From CAYNFP01 sp964396655 (GTDB lineage Bacteria > Bacillota_I > Bacilli_A > RF39 > UBA660): 15,264 nucleotides of DNA. The stretch's first letter is position 1, and each line of letters opens with the position of its first letter. The notes under the pieces are model-generated. The model was not told the origin of the DNA. It was given only the letters and a program-made list of their open reading frames with translations, and ran no database searches. Shown piece after piece: positions 1 to 6,166 of this stretch. The position numbers were made by a program, and so were the translations under genes. The DNA lies in contig CAYNFP010000013.1 of NCBI GenBank assembly GCA_964396655.1, forward strand, positions 1 through 15,264, in the 5' to 3' direction.

Positions 1-55
1 GAGCGTTTGACTACGGATCAAAAGGTTGGGGGTTCGACTCCTCTTGGGCACGCCA
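1..55 (+). tRNA. tRNA-Arg(ACG), 3' part
   Basis: The window opens inside this tRNA. The anticodon arm is TTTGA-CTACGGA-TCAAA, which places ACG at the anticodon (Arg, CGN codons after A34 editing to inosine). The T arm has the loop TTCGACT between GGGGG and CCTCT, and the gene ends with the acceptor 3' strand and an encoded CCA at 53-55. The acceptor 5' strand and most of the D arm lie outside the window. It sits 5 nt before the next tRNA, so both belong to one array. Confidence 0.93.
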
Positions 56-60
56 TAAAT

Positions 61-137
61 CGGGAAATGGCTCAACTTGGTAGAGCACTTGGTTTGGGAC
101 CAAGGGGTTGCAGGTTCAAATCCTGTTTTCCCGACCA
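61..137 (+). tRNA. tRNA-Pro(TGG)
   Basis: This is a complete 77-nt tRNA. Acceptor strands CGGGAAA (61-67) and TTTCCCG (127-133) pair fully, followed by discriminator A134 and encoded CCA 135-137. The anticodon stem CTTGG/CCAAG encloses TTTGGGA, giving anticodon TGG (Pro). The T loop is TTCAAAT. It is the last tRNA before the Rep-like gene pair. tRNA 3' ends are common integration sites, but I found no second copy of this 3' end in the window. Confidence 0.96.
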
Positions 138-148
138 TTTTAAAAGAC

Positions 149-166
149 ACTCCAAACTCTTGGAGT
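149..166 (+). other. Small hairpin downstream of tRNA-Pro
   Basis: ACTCCAA (149-155) and TTGGAGT (160-166) form a perfect 7-bp stem with a 4-nt loop 11 nt after the tRNA CCA. No T-run follows, so it is not a stand-alone terminator. It may protect or guide 3' processing of the tRNA transcript, but that role is inferred. Confidence 0.4.
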
Positions 167-177
167 AAAACATAAAG

Positions 178-213
178 AAAACCGTGGAAATAAAAGGAAA
201 TTTCACGGTTTTT
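178..213 (+). terminator. Rho-independent terminator of the tRNA array
   Basis: AAAACCGTG (178-186) pairs with CACGGTTTT (204-212). An inner AAA/TTT extension sits beyond one bulged G (187), and T-rich sequence follows. It ends the tRNA transcript only about 27 nt before the next start codon. Confidence 0.8.
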
Positions 214-239
214 GTTTTGCAAAAAAGAGGAGTGAAAAA

Positions 240-533
240 ATGGAATATTTTAGTCAAAAATTAGTCAGAAATGATTACATAGAAAAAAGAATAGGAACAA
301 TTTGTAGTTATAATGCTTCAAAGATGGAAGTTATAGAAGGACATATAATTAATATTAGTAAAACTAATGTTAGTTTTATAGAACCTCATAAGATAATAAT
401 AACTACTAAAGAATATAAATTATTAATAATCTATTATGATAAGGACAATATGTTTTTATATGATAGAAGAATGCCAATAGATATTAGAAAAATTGAAACT
501 TTGTTGAAACACATAAGAAGCGAGGTGGCATAA
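240..533 (+). CDS. Hypothetical protein coupled to the Rep-like gene (97 aa)
   Basis: I do not recognise this protein. It is 97 residues, mostly polar with Ile/Tyr-rich stretches in the second half (KLLIIYYDKDNMFLYDRR), and has no signal peptide or membrane segment. The ATG at 240 follows the ribosome binding site AGAGGAG with good spacing. Its TAA stop shares its last base with the ATG of the HUH-type gene (533), so the two are translationally coupled and probably function together in replication or transfer. No obvious promoter lies between the tRNA terminator and the start, so expression may come from read-through of the tRNA array or from a promoter inside it. An accessory or copy-control protein of the Rep module is possible but unproven. 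Confidence 0.7.
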   Translation: MEYFSQKLVRNDYIEKRIGTICSYNASKMEVIEGHIINISKTNVSFIEPHKIIITTKEYKLLIIYYDKDNMFLYDRRMPIDIRKIETLLKHIRSEVA

Positions 534-1360
534 TGGCAAAGAAGAAATTGGGAATATCTGGTTTTGATTTGAATAAGCAATTTAAAGACCGAAATGAAGC
601 TTATACTTATGCGAAAAGATTAAGGGAATATATAAGGAGCATTTGTAAGAAAAACGCTTTAAATGGCTGGTCTGCACAAACTATGATATGTATAAGTAAT
701 ACTAGAGGTAATACTTTATATCAATATTATGAGCATACAGGAAAAGTTGGGCGACCAAGAAAAGTAAAAGATTTTAGCAATTTTAATTTGAAATACTATA
801 ATGGTAATATGAATGTCGATTGGCATTTGCATATATTACTTGTATCAAAACCAGGTTATGCTTTTAGAGATGAAATAAAGAACTATATAGATAGAAATTG
901 GAAAGATATAAAAGACAATGATGATATATCTGATTATAAAAGCACATCGAGCAAACGAAGGGTATATAAGAAAAACACAAATATTAATAAAGCAGAATAT
1001 TTTATTGACCAAAGTGATGATATATTATTTTGTAATTACAATTATACAAATGATATATTAATACCTAAGGATTGTACTCTTAAGAAATTACATAGTGCTT
1101 ATATGAAGAGTAGGACATCATTTAAATATTGTGGTAAATATATCAAAAGTAATAATTGGGCGGAAAAAGAGGAGATTGATAATAACTATAATAGAATAAA
1201 AAATTTCTATTATAAAATAACTGAGGAACAAGATAGTAAAGAAATGGATATGTTTATGAAAAGAGCAAGAATAAACAAGATAATAGAAAATAAAGAACGA
1301 ATAAATAATAATCTACAGAATATTAGTAGACTTAGAGTAGTTGAAAGTGGCTTATTTTAA
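533..1360 (+). CDS. HUH-superfamily Rep-like initiator protein
   Basis: This 275-residue protein carries WHLHILLVSKPG at 97-108. His98-x-His100 with a following hydrophobic strand is the metal-binding HUH motif of rolling-circle Rep proteins, relaxases and some transposases. A downstream segment, SFKYCGKYIKSN (196-207), offers Tyr199 or Tyr203 as the nicking tyrosine and resembles the KYxxK motif of plasmid Rep proteins. HUH enzymes cut one DNA strand and stay linked to the 5' end through tyrosine. The N-terminal part is basic. The start overlaps the stop of the preceding gene by one base. Direct repeats lie just downstream (1429-1463), where an origin could be. No integrase or conjugation gene is visible. 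An IS200/IS605-like transposase is a less likely alternative, since those are about half this length. The HUH assignment is good; the exact role is inferred. Confidence 0.68.
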   Translation: MAKKKLGISGFDLNKQFKDRNEAYTYAKRLREYIRSICKKNALNGWSAQTMICISNTRGNTLYQYYEHTGKVGRPRKVKDFSNFNLKYYNGNMNVDWHLHILLVSKPGYAFRDEIKNYIDRNWKDIKDNDDISDYKSTSSKRRVYKKNTNINKAEYFIDQSDDILFCNYNYTNDILIPKDCTLKKLHSAYMKSRTSFKYCGKYIKSNNWAEKEEIDNNYNRIKNFYYKITEEQDSKEMDMFMKRARINKIIENKERINNNLQNISRLRVVESGLF

Positions 1361-1376
1361 AGTGATTATCATAAAA

Positions 1377-1400
1377 AAAAGATAGTTAATTAACTATCAT
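1377..1400 (-). terminator. Terminator for the Xre gene (minus strand)
   Basis: A perfect 18-bp palindrome at 1381-1398 (GATAGTTAA and its mirror) is preceded on the plus strand by a run of eight A. Read on the minus strand this is a hairpin followed by eight T, a rho-independent terminator facing the end of the Xre-type gene 213 bp away. It may also slow plus-strand transcription leaving the Rep-like gene. Confidence 0.65.
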
Positions 1401-1426
1401 ATAATATACATCTTAATATACAATAA

Positions 1427-1533
1427 TCGTATAAAGACTTGTATATAGAAAGTATAAAGACTTATATAAAGATCTGATTATATAGATATAAAATTAATAT
1501 GAGTATCGTATAAAAAACACTTAAAATCTTTAT
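1427..1533. repeat. Iteron-like direct repeats downstream of the Rep-like gene
   Basis: The 12-mer GTATAAAGACTT occurs at 1429-1440 and again at 1452-1463, 23 bp apart start to start (about two helical turns). A degenerate third copy starts near 1508 (GTATAAAAAACACTT), and an inverted relative (AATCTTTATAC) follows near 1524-1534. Repeats of this spacing beside a Rep-like gene suggest a binding or origin region. The surrounding DNA is extremely AT-rich, so chance similarity is a real risk. Confidence 0.4.
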
Positions 1534-1611
1534 ACATATCTAAATATGTGTTTCCTATAAAATAAGGGAAAATTAAATTTTTATTAAGAGTTCAGTATAT
1601 ACTATTTCGGA

Positions 1612-1947
1612 TTATTTATCTGTTAAACCATCTATATATGCTTCAATTTTTGATTTATTTTCGTTAGATAGATTATTAATCTTATTTAATATAACAAAGT
1701 CTTTATCAGAAATGTTATTTGGTTTAATTCTATCAATGGGCATATCATATTTTGTTCTGCCTAATAAGTAATCAACTGAAGTATTATAGTAATCTGCTAG
1801 TCTGATTAACATATCAGAAGAGGGAAGAACTCTACCAGTTTCATACGAGCTTACAGTTTCTTGAGTTATACTTAAATCCATTGCTACTTTAGTTTGCAAC
1901 AAATTTTTACTATTTCTAATTTGTTTTAAATTATTTTTATTGTTCAT
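1612..1947 (-). CDS. Xre-family helix-turn-helix transcriptional repressor
   Basis: This 111-residue protein has an N-terminal Cro/CI-type HTH: NLKQIRNSKNLLQTKVAMDL (6-25) followed by the recognition helix region ITQETVSSYETGR (27-39), then LADYYNTSVDYLLGRT, the usual end of the Xre domain. The C-terminal ~45 residues are charged and probably mediate dimerisation. There is no peptidase domain, so it is not a self-cleaving CI type. The ATG at 1947 follows AGAGGTG on the minus strand. It is divergent from the glycosylase-like gene across 124 bp that hold inverted repeats. It probably represses itself and that gene, and perhaps the restriction-modification promoter, which shares an 11-bp motif with this intergenic region. 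Confidence 0.88.
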   Translation of the reverse strand: MNNKNNLKQIRNSKNLLQTKVAMDLSITQETVSSYETGRVLPSSDMLIRLADYYNTSVDYLLGRTKYDMPIDRIKPNNISDKDFVILNKINNLSNENKSKIEAYIDGLTDK

Positions 1948-1996
1948 CTCTACACCTCTATGTTAATTGTCTCATTATTAAATTTTAGTGATAGCA

Positions 1997-2044
1997 ATAT
2001 TAGTTATATTAATATGTGAAATATCATATATTTTGTGATATAAT
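1997..2044 (+). promoter_or_regulatory. Promoter and operator-like repeats between the Xre and HhH genes
   Basis: An extended -10 box TGaTATAAT lies at 2036-2044, and the glycosylase-like gene starts at 2072. Two inverted repeats sit upstream or overlap it: ATATTA-N7-TAATAT (1997-2015) and ATATCA-N9-TGATAT (2021-2041). The second covers the extended -10, a normal position for a repressor operator. The -35 is not recognisable. The site is AT-rich, so the operator assignment is inference. Confidence 0.5.
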
Positions 2045-2071
2045 TGCTTTGAAGATAGAGGCGATTGTGTT

Positions 2072-2881
2072 ATGGAAAAAATAAGTTTTAATGGCAATAG
2101 AGAATATAAAATGAAATTTATATATAATGAGGCAACAAAGTTTTTATCTGAAATGACACCTATAGAATTGAAAGGTAAAGAGATTAGTAAATACTTTAAT
2201 ATTGAGAAGAAATACAAGAGTAAGAATGACATTCTGTTAAGATTATTATTATCACTGCAAAATAGGCAAATGTCTAAAAACGTAATCGCATTAGATAGCG
2301 AAAAAAGAAGAGTAATATTTGATAAAGTGTTATTTAATTATGATAGTGATAAGATATTAAAAAATTATAATGAAGAAAAATTATTAAAGATTTTTAGTGA
2401 TAATTTTGTTATTAAAAATATTGAAAGTCGTAATAATCTATGGAAGTTATATGTTAAATCAGTTATATCAGCTTGTAAATTTATTAATTCATTTGATAAT
2501 GTTAAAGACTTTGATAACTTTGTAAATAGATTTAATTACAATGAAATGTCTTCGGCAGCATTGCCAATGTTATTAGAAAGAGAAGTATTTGGATTAGGCT
2601 TTCCTTTGGCTTGTGATTTCTTAAAAGAATTAGGTTTTAATGAATACCCAAAACCTGATGTTCACATAAAAGATATATTTGTCGCTTTTAATTTATGCGA
2701 AGATAATGACTATTCAGCATATAAGGCAGTAATTGAAATGGCTAATATAGTAAAAGATAGTGCTTATAATGTGGATAAAATATTTTGGCTAATTGGCAGT
2801 GGAAATTATTATATGCATAATGTAAATATAGGGAGAAACAAAGAACAATTTATAAAATTGGTAAAAGACCAAATTCAATAA
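2072..2881 (+). CDS. HhH-GPD-like DNA glycosylase candidate
   Basis: This is a 269-residue, all-helical-looking protein. Residues 171-188 (EVFGLGFPLACDFLKELG) fit the helix-hairpin-helix of endonuclease III/MutY-type glycosylases (G-x-G, small residues, then an amphipathic helix ending in LG). KPDVHIKDIFVAFNL (194-208) aligns in position with the catalytic-Asp segment of that family (VDTHV..R..), making Asp196 the candidate. An early LLRLLLSLQNRQ (55-66) resembles the helix near the HhH-GPD N terminus. No FeS-cluster cysteines follow. GAGG lies 10 nt before the ATG. Glycosylases of this fold excise damaged or mismatched bases. One family member encoded beside a C5 methyltransferase (Mig of Methanobacterium thermoformicicum) repairs T:G mismatches from deaminated 5-methylcytosine, which would fit the two C5 methyltransferases downstream. 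A nuclease or defence function is an alternative. The fold call is moderate and the substrate speculative. Confidence 0.5.
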   Translation: MEKISFNGNREYKMKFIYNEATKFLSEMTPIELKGKEISKYFNIEKKYKSKNDILLRLLLSLQNRQMSKNVIALDSEKRRVIFDKVLFNYDSDKILKNYNEEKLLKIFSDNFVIKNIESRNNLWKLYVKSVISACKFINSFDNVKDFDNFVNRFNYNEMSSAALPMLLEREVFGLGFPLACDFLKELGFNEYPKPDVHIKDIFVAFNLCEDNDYSAYKAVIEMANIVKDSAYNVDKIFWLIGSGNYYMHNVNIGRNKEQFIKLVKDQIQ

Positions 2882-2909
2882 TTATATGACTGATTTATTT
2901 AGATAAATT

Positions 2910-2918
2910 TGATATAAT
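2910..2918 (+). promoter_or_regulatory. Extended -10 promoter for the 94-aa gene and macro-domain gene
   Basis: TGaTATAAT at 2910-2918 precedes the 94-residue gene by 30 nt. The -35 is weak. The ribosome binding site TTGGAGGT lies between this box and the start. Confidence 0.55.
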
Positions 2919-2948
2919 ATATGTAAATAAATTGGAGGTATTATAAGT

Positions 2949-3233
2949 ATGGAAATATATGGTTTAGAAGATATGGGAAAAGAATGTAGAGTACATGGAG
3001 GAACAATTTTAGCATATATAAAATATTGTGTAATGTATAATATTGACATACCAGCACCAATTCCTTATGCAAAGTTTAAATATGCTGATTATAAAAGCGA
3101 ATATGTTTATAAAAAAGATGATGCATTGATTATTATGGAAATGTTTAAAAATAAAAAAAGAGGAGAAATGTCAGAATATAATTATATTAATAATTATGGC
3201 AAGGCTTTTAGAGAAAAATATCCTAAACAATAA
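2949..3233 (+). CDS. Small protein of unknown function (94 aa)
   Basis: I cannot assign this protein confidently. It follows a strong ribosome binding site (GGAGGT, 2935-2940) and its own extended -10 promoter. The N-terminal half (LEDMGKECRVHGGTILAYIK) could form a helix-turn-helix. The second half, YKKDDALIIMEMFKNKKRGEMSEYNYINNYGK, has a helix followed by a basic loop of a kind I associate with small phage or plasmid DNA-binding proteins. The macro-domain gene starts 34 nt downstream on the same strand, so they are likely co-transcribed. A DNA-binding accessory protein is possible but unproven. Confidence 0.6.
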   Translation: MEIYGLEDMGKECRVHGGTILAYIKYCVMYNIDIPAPIPYAKFKYADYKSEYVYKKDDALIIMEMFKNKKRGEMSEYNYINNYGKAFREKYPKQ

Positions 3234-3267
3234 ATAAAAATATTGTTAATTGAAATAAGGTGATATA

Positions 3268-3771
3268 TTGGGTAAATTAAGAATTGTAAGTGGAAATGTT
3301 TTAGATTATTTAGATAATATGGATGCAATTGTTAATTCAAATAATCAGTATATGATGTGTGGTAGTGGTGTATGTGGTTTGATATATAAAACTGCTAATA
3401 AAAATAAATTAGAAGAATATTGCAAAAACAACTTTAAAGAACATATGAAAACAAATGAGGTAAGGATAACAAAAGGATTTGATTTAGGAATAGATATTAT
3501 TCATATTTATTGCCCTAAGAATTATGAAAGTAAAAATCCTATAGAAGAATTAAAGCAAAGTTATATTAATATTTTAAATATCGCTAAAGAAAAAGATTAT
3601 AAAAATATCTTATCGGTAAGTTTGGGGACTGGAGTACACGGCTATAAACACAATGAAATAGCTCATATAATTACTGAATTATTAAAAACACTTGTTAACG
3701 AAAATGATATAAATTTTACTTTAGTTCTACAAAATGAAGAAATAATGCAATTGTACAATAGTTCTCAATAG
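3268..3771 (+). CDS. Macro-domain protein (ADP-ribose binding)
   Basis: This 167-residue protein is essentially a single macro domain. DAIVNSNNQYMMCGSGVCGLIYKTAN (19-44) matches the N-A-x-N and GxGV/GxI nucleotide-binding elements. A central IDIIHIYCP strand follows, and SLGTGVHGYKHNEIA (118-132) matches the StGvyGyP loop that grips the distal ribose and phosphate. Macro domains bind ADP-ribose, and many hydrolyse ADP-ribose from proteins or nucleic acids, as DarG does for its DNA-modifying toxin DarT. I see no DarT-like gene here. No earlier in-frame ATG exists. The start is TTG (3268), supported by AAGGTGA at 3257-3263. The gene follows the 94-residue gene by 34 nt. Fold confident; substrate unknown. 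Confidence 0.85.
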   Translation: MGKLRIVSGNVLDYLDNMDAIVNSNNQYMMCGSGVCGLIYKTANKNKLEEYCKNNFKEHMKTNEVRITKGFDLGIDIIHIYCPKNYESKNPIEELKQSYINILNIAKEKDYKNILSVSLGTGVHGYKHNEIAHIITELLKTLVNENDINFTLVLQNEEIMQLYNSSQ

Positions 3772-3931
3772 CTATATTTTAGGCTTTTGACGGCTTAATT
3801 TTAGAGTTGAGGACTATTTTAATATATTTATATATGCAATAATCTTTGATTGGCGAAAAGCTAAATAAAGATGGTTAAATTAGATAAATTGTAGTTTTTT
3901 GACTAATTTTAAATTTTAGACACTTTTAATA

Positions 3932-3960
3932 TTTTAACTAAGTGGTATATATGATATACT
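3932..3960 (+). promoter_or_regulatory. Restriction-modification promoter with overlapping inverted repeat
   Basis: The extended -10 TGaTATACT ends at 3960. A poor -35 (TTTTAA, 3932-3937) sits 17 bp upstream. The inverted repeat GTATAT-ATG-ATATAC (3945-3959) covers the spacer and -10, as expected for a repressor site. It contains ATATATGATAT (3947-3957), the reverse complement of ATATCATATAT (2021-2031) in the Xre intergenic region. The rest of the 216-bp gap from 3772 shows no gene that I can support. Confidence 0.55.
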
Positions 3961-3987
3961 TATTGTAGATATTGTAGGAGGGATGAT

Positions 3988-5070
3988 ATGATAAGAGTTT
4001 TTGAAGCCTTTTCAGGTGTTGGGGCTCAGCATATGGCATTAAGAAATCTAGGTATAAAATACAAAGTAGTCGCTACTTCCGACATCGATATCAATGCAAT
4101 ACTTGCATATTATTATGTACACGAAAATGATAATAACGAAAATAATTATAAAGATTTAGAGTTAGAAAAAAAATATATAATGAACTTAGGTATCGCTGAC
4201 GAAATAAAACTTTCTAAAATGACAAAAGAAGCGATTGATGAGCTGTATATTGCTTGTGTAAAAACAAAAAACTTAGGGGATATAAACAAAATTAAACCGC
4301 AAAATGTTCCAGATCATGATTTATTCACTTATTCTTTTCCATGTCAGGATATTTCATCTGTTGGAACTCAAAAAGGATTAGATAAAGATAGTGGAACTAG
4401 AAGTTCACTATTATGGGAATGTAAAAAAATTATCGATTATAAAAAGCCTAAGTATTTAATGTTGGAAAATGTTAAAAATTTAACCACTGGAAAGAATAAG
4501 GATAACTTTATCAAATGGCTTAATTATTTAGAATCAATTGGCTATGAAAATTACTGGAAAATATTTGATGCAAAAGATTATGGTATTCCTCAAAGAAGAC
4601 CTAGAGTTATTGTAATGTCGAAATTAGGAAGAAGTTCAGTAGATTTGGTAAAAAAGAACGATGTAAATGTTAAAACAATTTATGATATTATTGACAATTC
4701 ACATAAATTCACACATAAATTTATTCCTAAAATTCCTGTTGAATTTAAAATGAATGAAGGGGAATATAAATTTTTAGATGATAGAGATTGGAAAATGAAC
4801 GGCATAATGATTGGTGACTTATGTTCCACTCAAAGAGCGGGCAGAGTAGGTTTGAAATGTATTTATAAACATAATTCAAATGTTTATGAAAGAAAACTTA
4901 GTGCTCTAGAATGTTGTAGATTAATGGGCTTCAACGATGAAGATTATAAAAAAATGAAAAACGGTAAAATGAGTGATGCTTCAATTATGAAAATCTGTGG
5001 TAATTCTATAGTTGTTAATGTTTTGGAAAATGTTTTTACTAATTTAATTGAGGACATAAAAAATGATTAA
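3988..5070 (+). CDS. DNA (cytosine-5-)-methyltransferase, first of two (M1)
   Basis: This 360-residue enzyme transfers a methyl group from S-adenosylmethionine to C5 of a target cytosine. Motifs are in canonical order: I FEAFSGVGAQ (5-14, cofactor loop), IV SFPCQDIS (116-123, catalytic Cys119), VI LENVKNL (159-165, catalytic Glu160), VIII QRRPRVIVM (202-210), IX LSALECCRLMGF (304-315) and X GNSIVVNVL (338-346). The target-recognition region is about 211-303. The stretch between motifs I and IV is unusually long (about 100 residues, charged), so part of it is an insertion. The ATG follows AGGAGGG (3976-3982). Its last 8 nt overlap the second methyltransferase. It acts with M2 to protect host DNA from the nuclease; sequence specificity cannot be read by eye. 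Confidence 0.95.
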   Translation: MIRVFEAFSGVGAQHMALRNLGIKYKVVATSDIDINAILAYYYVHENDNNENNYKDLELEKKYIMNLGIADEIKLSKMTKEAIDELYIACVKTKNLGDINKIKPQNVPDHDLFTYSFPCQDISSVGTQKGLDKDSGTRSSLLWECKKIIDYKKPKYLMLENVKNLTTGKNKDNFIKWLNYLESIGYENYWKIFDAKDYGIPQRRPRVIVMSKLGRSSVDLVKKNDVNVKTIYDIIDNSHKFTHKFIPKIPVEFKMNEGEYKFLDDRDWKMNGIMIGDLCSTQRAGRVGLKCIYKHNSNVYERKLSALECCRLMGFNDEDYKKMKNGKMSDASIMKICGNSIVVNVLENVFTNLIEDIKND

Positions 5071-6166
5071 GGGAGTATCACTTTTCTCAAACGTTGGTAT
5101 AGGGGAATTATTTTTAAATAAATGTGGGATTGATATTGTTGTTGCAAATGAGTTAGATGAAAAAAGAGCGAAATTTTATAAAAATATATATCCTAATTGT
5201 GATATGGTTATTGGTGATATAAATGAAGTGTATAATGAAATTATATCTAAAGCAAAAAAACAAAAATGTAAGTTTCTAATTGCGACACCTCCATGCCAAG
5301 GTATGAGTGTTGCTGGAAAAAGAGATTATGATGATGAAAGAAATCAGCTAATAATCCCAGTTTTTAAAGCAATTAAAGACATTGATCCTGACTATGTTTT
5401 AATAGAAAATGTTCCACAAATTTTAAAATTAGTAACCACATTTAACGGTTTCAAAGGAACGGTTGAAGAAATTATAGAAAACCAATTTTCGAAAAAATAC
5501 AAAATTAACAAAAAGAAGATAATTAATGCTGAAGATTATGGAGTTCCACAAAAAAGAAAAAGAGCAATAATATTATTGAGTAAGAAGCAAAAATGGGAGT
5601 TCCCAACTCCAGAGAAAAAGGTCATAACAGTACGAGACACAATAGGATTTTTACCATCTGTAGAAGCAATTGTTGATGGTAATATAAACTATTTTCCTAA
5701 TAATGATAAAAAAATCAAAATGTGTCAAAAAATACATAAATGGCATATACCAAAACATCATTCAAAAAATCATGTTATTATTATGAAAAATACCCCAACT
5801 GGACATTCTGCTTTTGAAAATGAATTTTATTATCCAAAAAAAAATAATGGTGATAAGATAAAGGGGTATAATACAACGTACAAAAGAATGGATTGGGATA
5901 AGCCAGCACCGACAATTACAATGGCAAATGGAGTTTTATCCTCACAATGTAATGTCCATCCAGGTAGACTTCTAGATGATGGAACATATAGTGATGCTAG
6001 AGTACTAACTGTTTATGAGGTTATGAAATTATTTACAATACCAGATGATTGGAGTATTCCTCAATGGGCTAATGAGAACTTTATAAGAAAAGTTATTGGT
6101 GAAGGTGTTCCACCGTTATTAATAGAAAAAATAGTAAGAAATCTAGGTGATTTATTTTATGAATAG
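5063..6166 (+). CDS. DNA (cytosine-5-)-methyltransferase, second of two (M2)
   Basis: This 367-residue C5 methyltransferase is clearly distinct from M1. Motif I is LFSNVGIGE (7-15), with Asn replacing the usual Gly of FSGxG. Motif IV is TPPCQGMS (75-82, catalytic Cys78), VI is IENVPQ (114-119), VIII is QKRKRAIIL (163-171), the IX region is LTVYEVMKLF (315-324) and X is GEGVPPLLIEKI (346-357). The target-recognition region is about 180-275, before the conserved WDKPAPTIT (278-286). The ATG (5063) lies inside the end of M1 with an 8-nt overlap and a GAGG upstream, giving translational coupling. Two different C5 enzymes with one nuclease are typical of systems with asymmetric sites, each enzyme modifying one strand (HgaI is a known example). 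Confidence 0.95.
   Translation: MIKGVSLFSNVGIGELFLNKCGIDIVVANELDEKRAKFYKNIYPNCDMVIGDINEVYNEIISKAKKQKCKFLIATPPCQGMSVAGKRDYDDERNQLIIPVFKAIKDIDPDYVLIENVPQILKLVTTFNGFKGTVEEIIENQFSKKYKINKKKIINAEDYGVPQKRKRAIILLSKKQKWEFPTPEKKVITVRDTIGFLPSVEAIVDGNINYFPNNDKKIKMCQKIHKWHIPKHHSKNHVIIMKNTPTGHSAFENEFYYPKKNNGDKIKGYNTTYKRMDWDKPAPTITMANGVLSSQCNVHPGRLLDDGTYSDARVLTVYEVMKLFTIPDDWSIPQWANENFIRKVIGEGVPPLLIEKIVRNLGDLFYE

Noticed and set aside
72..257. Minus-strand open frame with KQDLNLQPLGPKPSALP-like translation
   Set aside because: It is the antisense of tRNA-Pro and its terminator, a well-known false protein seen across many genomes.
1978..2232. Minus-strand open frame, hydrophobic
   Set aside because: It lies antisense to the promoter and start of the glycosylase-like gene, lacks a ribosome binding site, and its composition follows from AT-rich antisense sequence.
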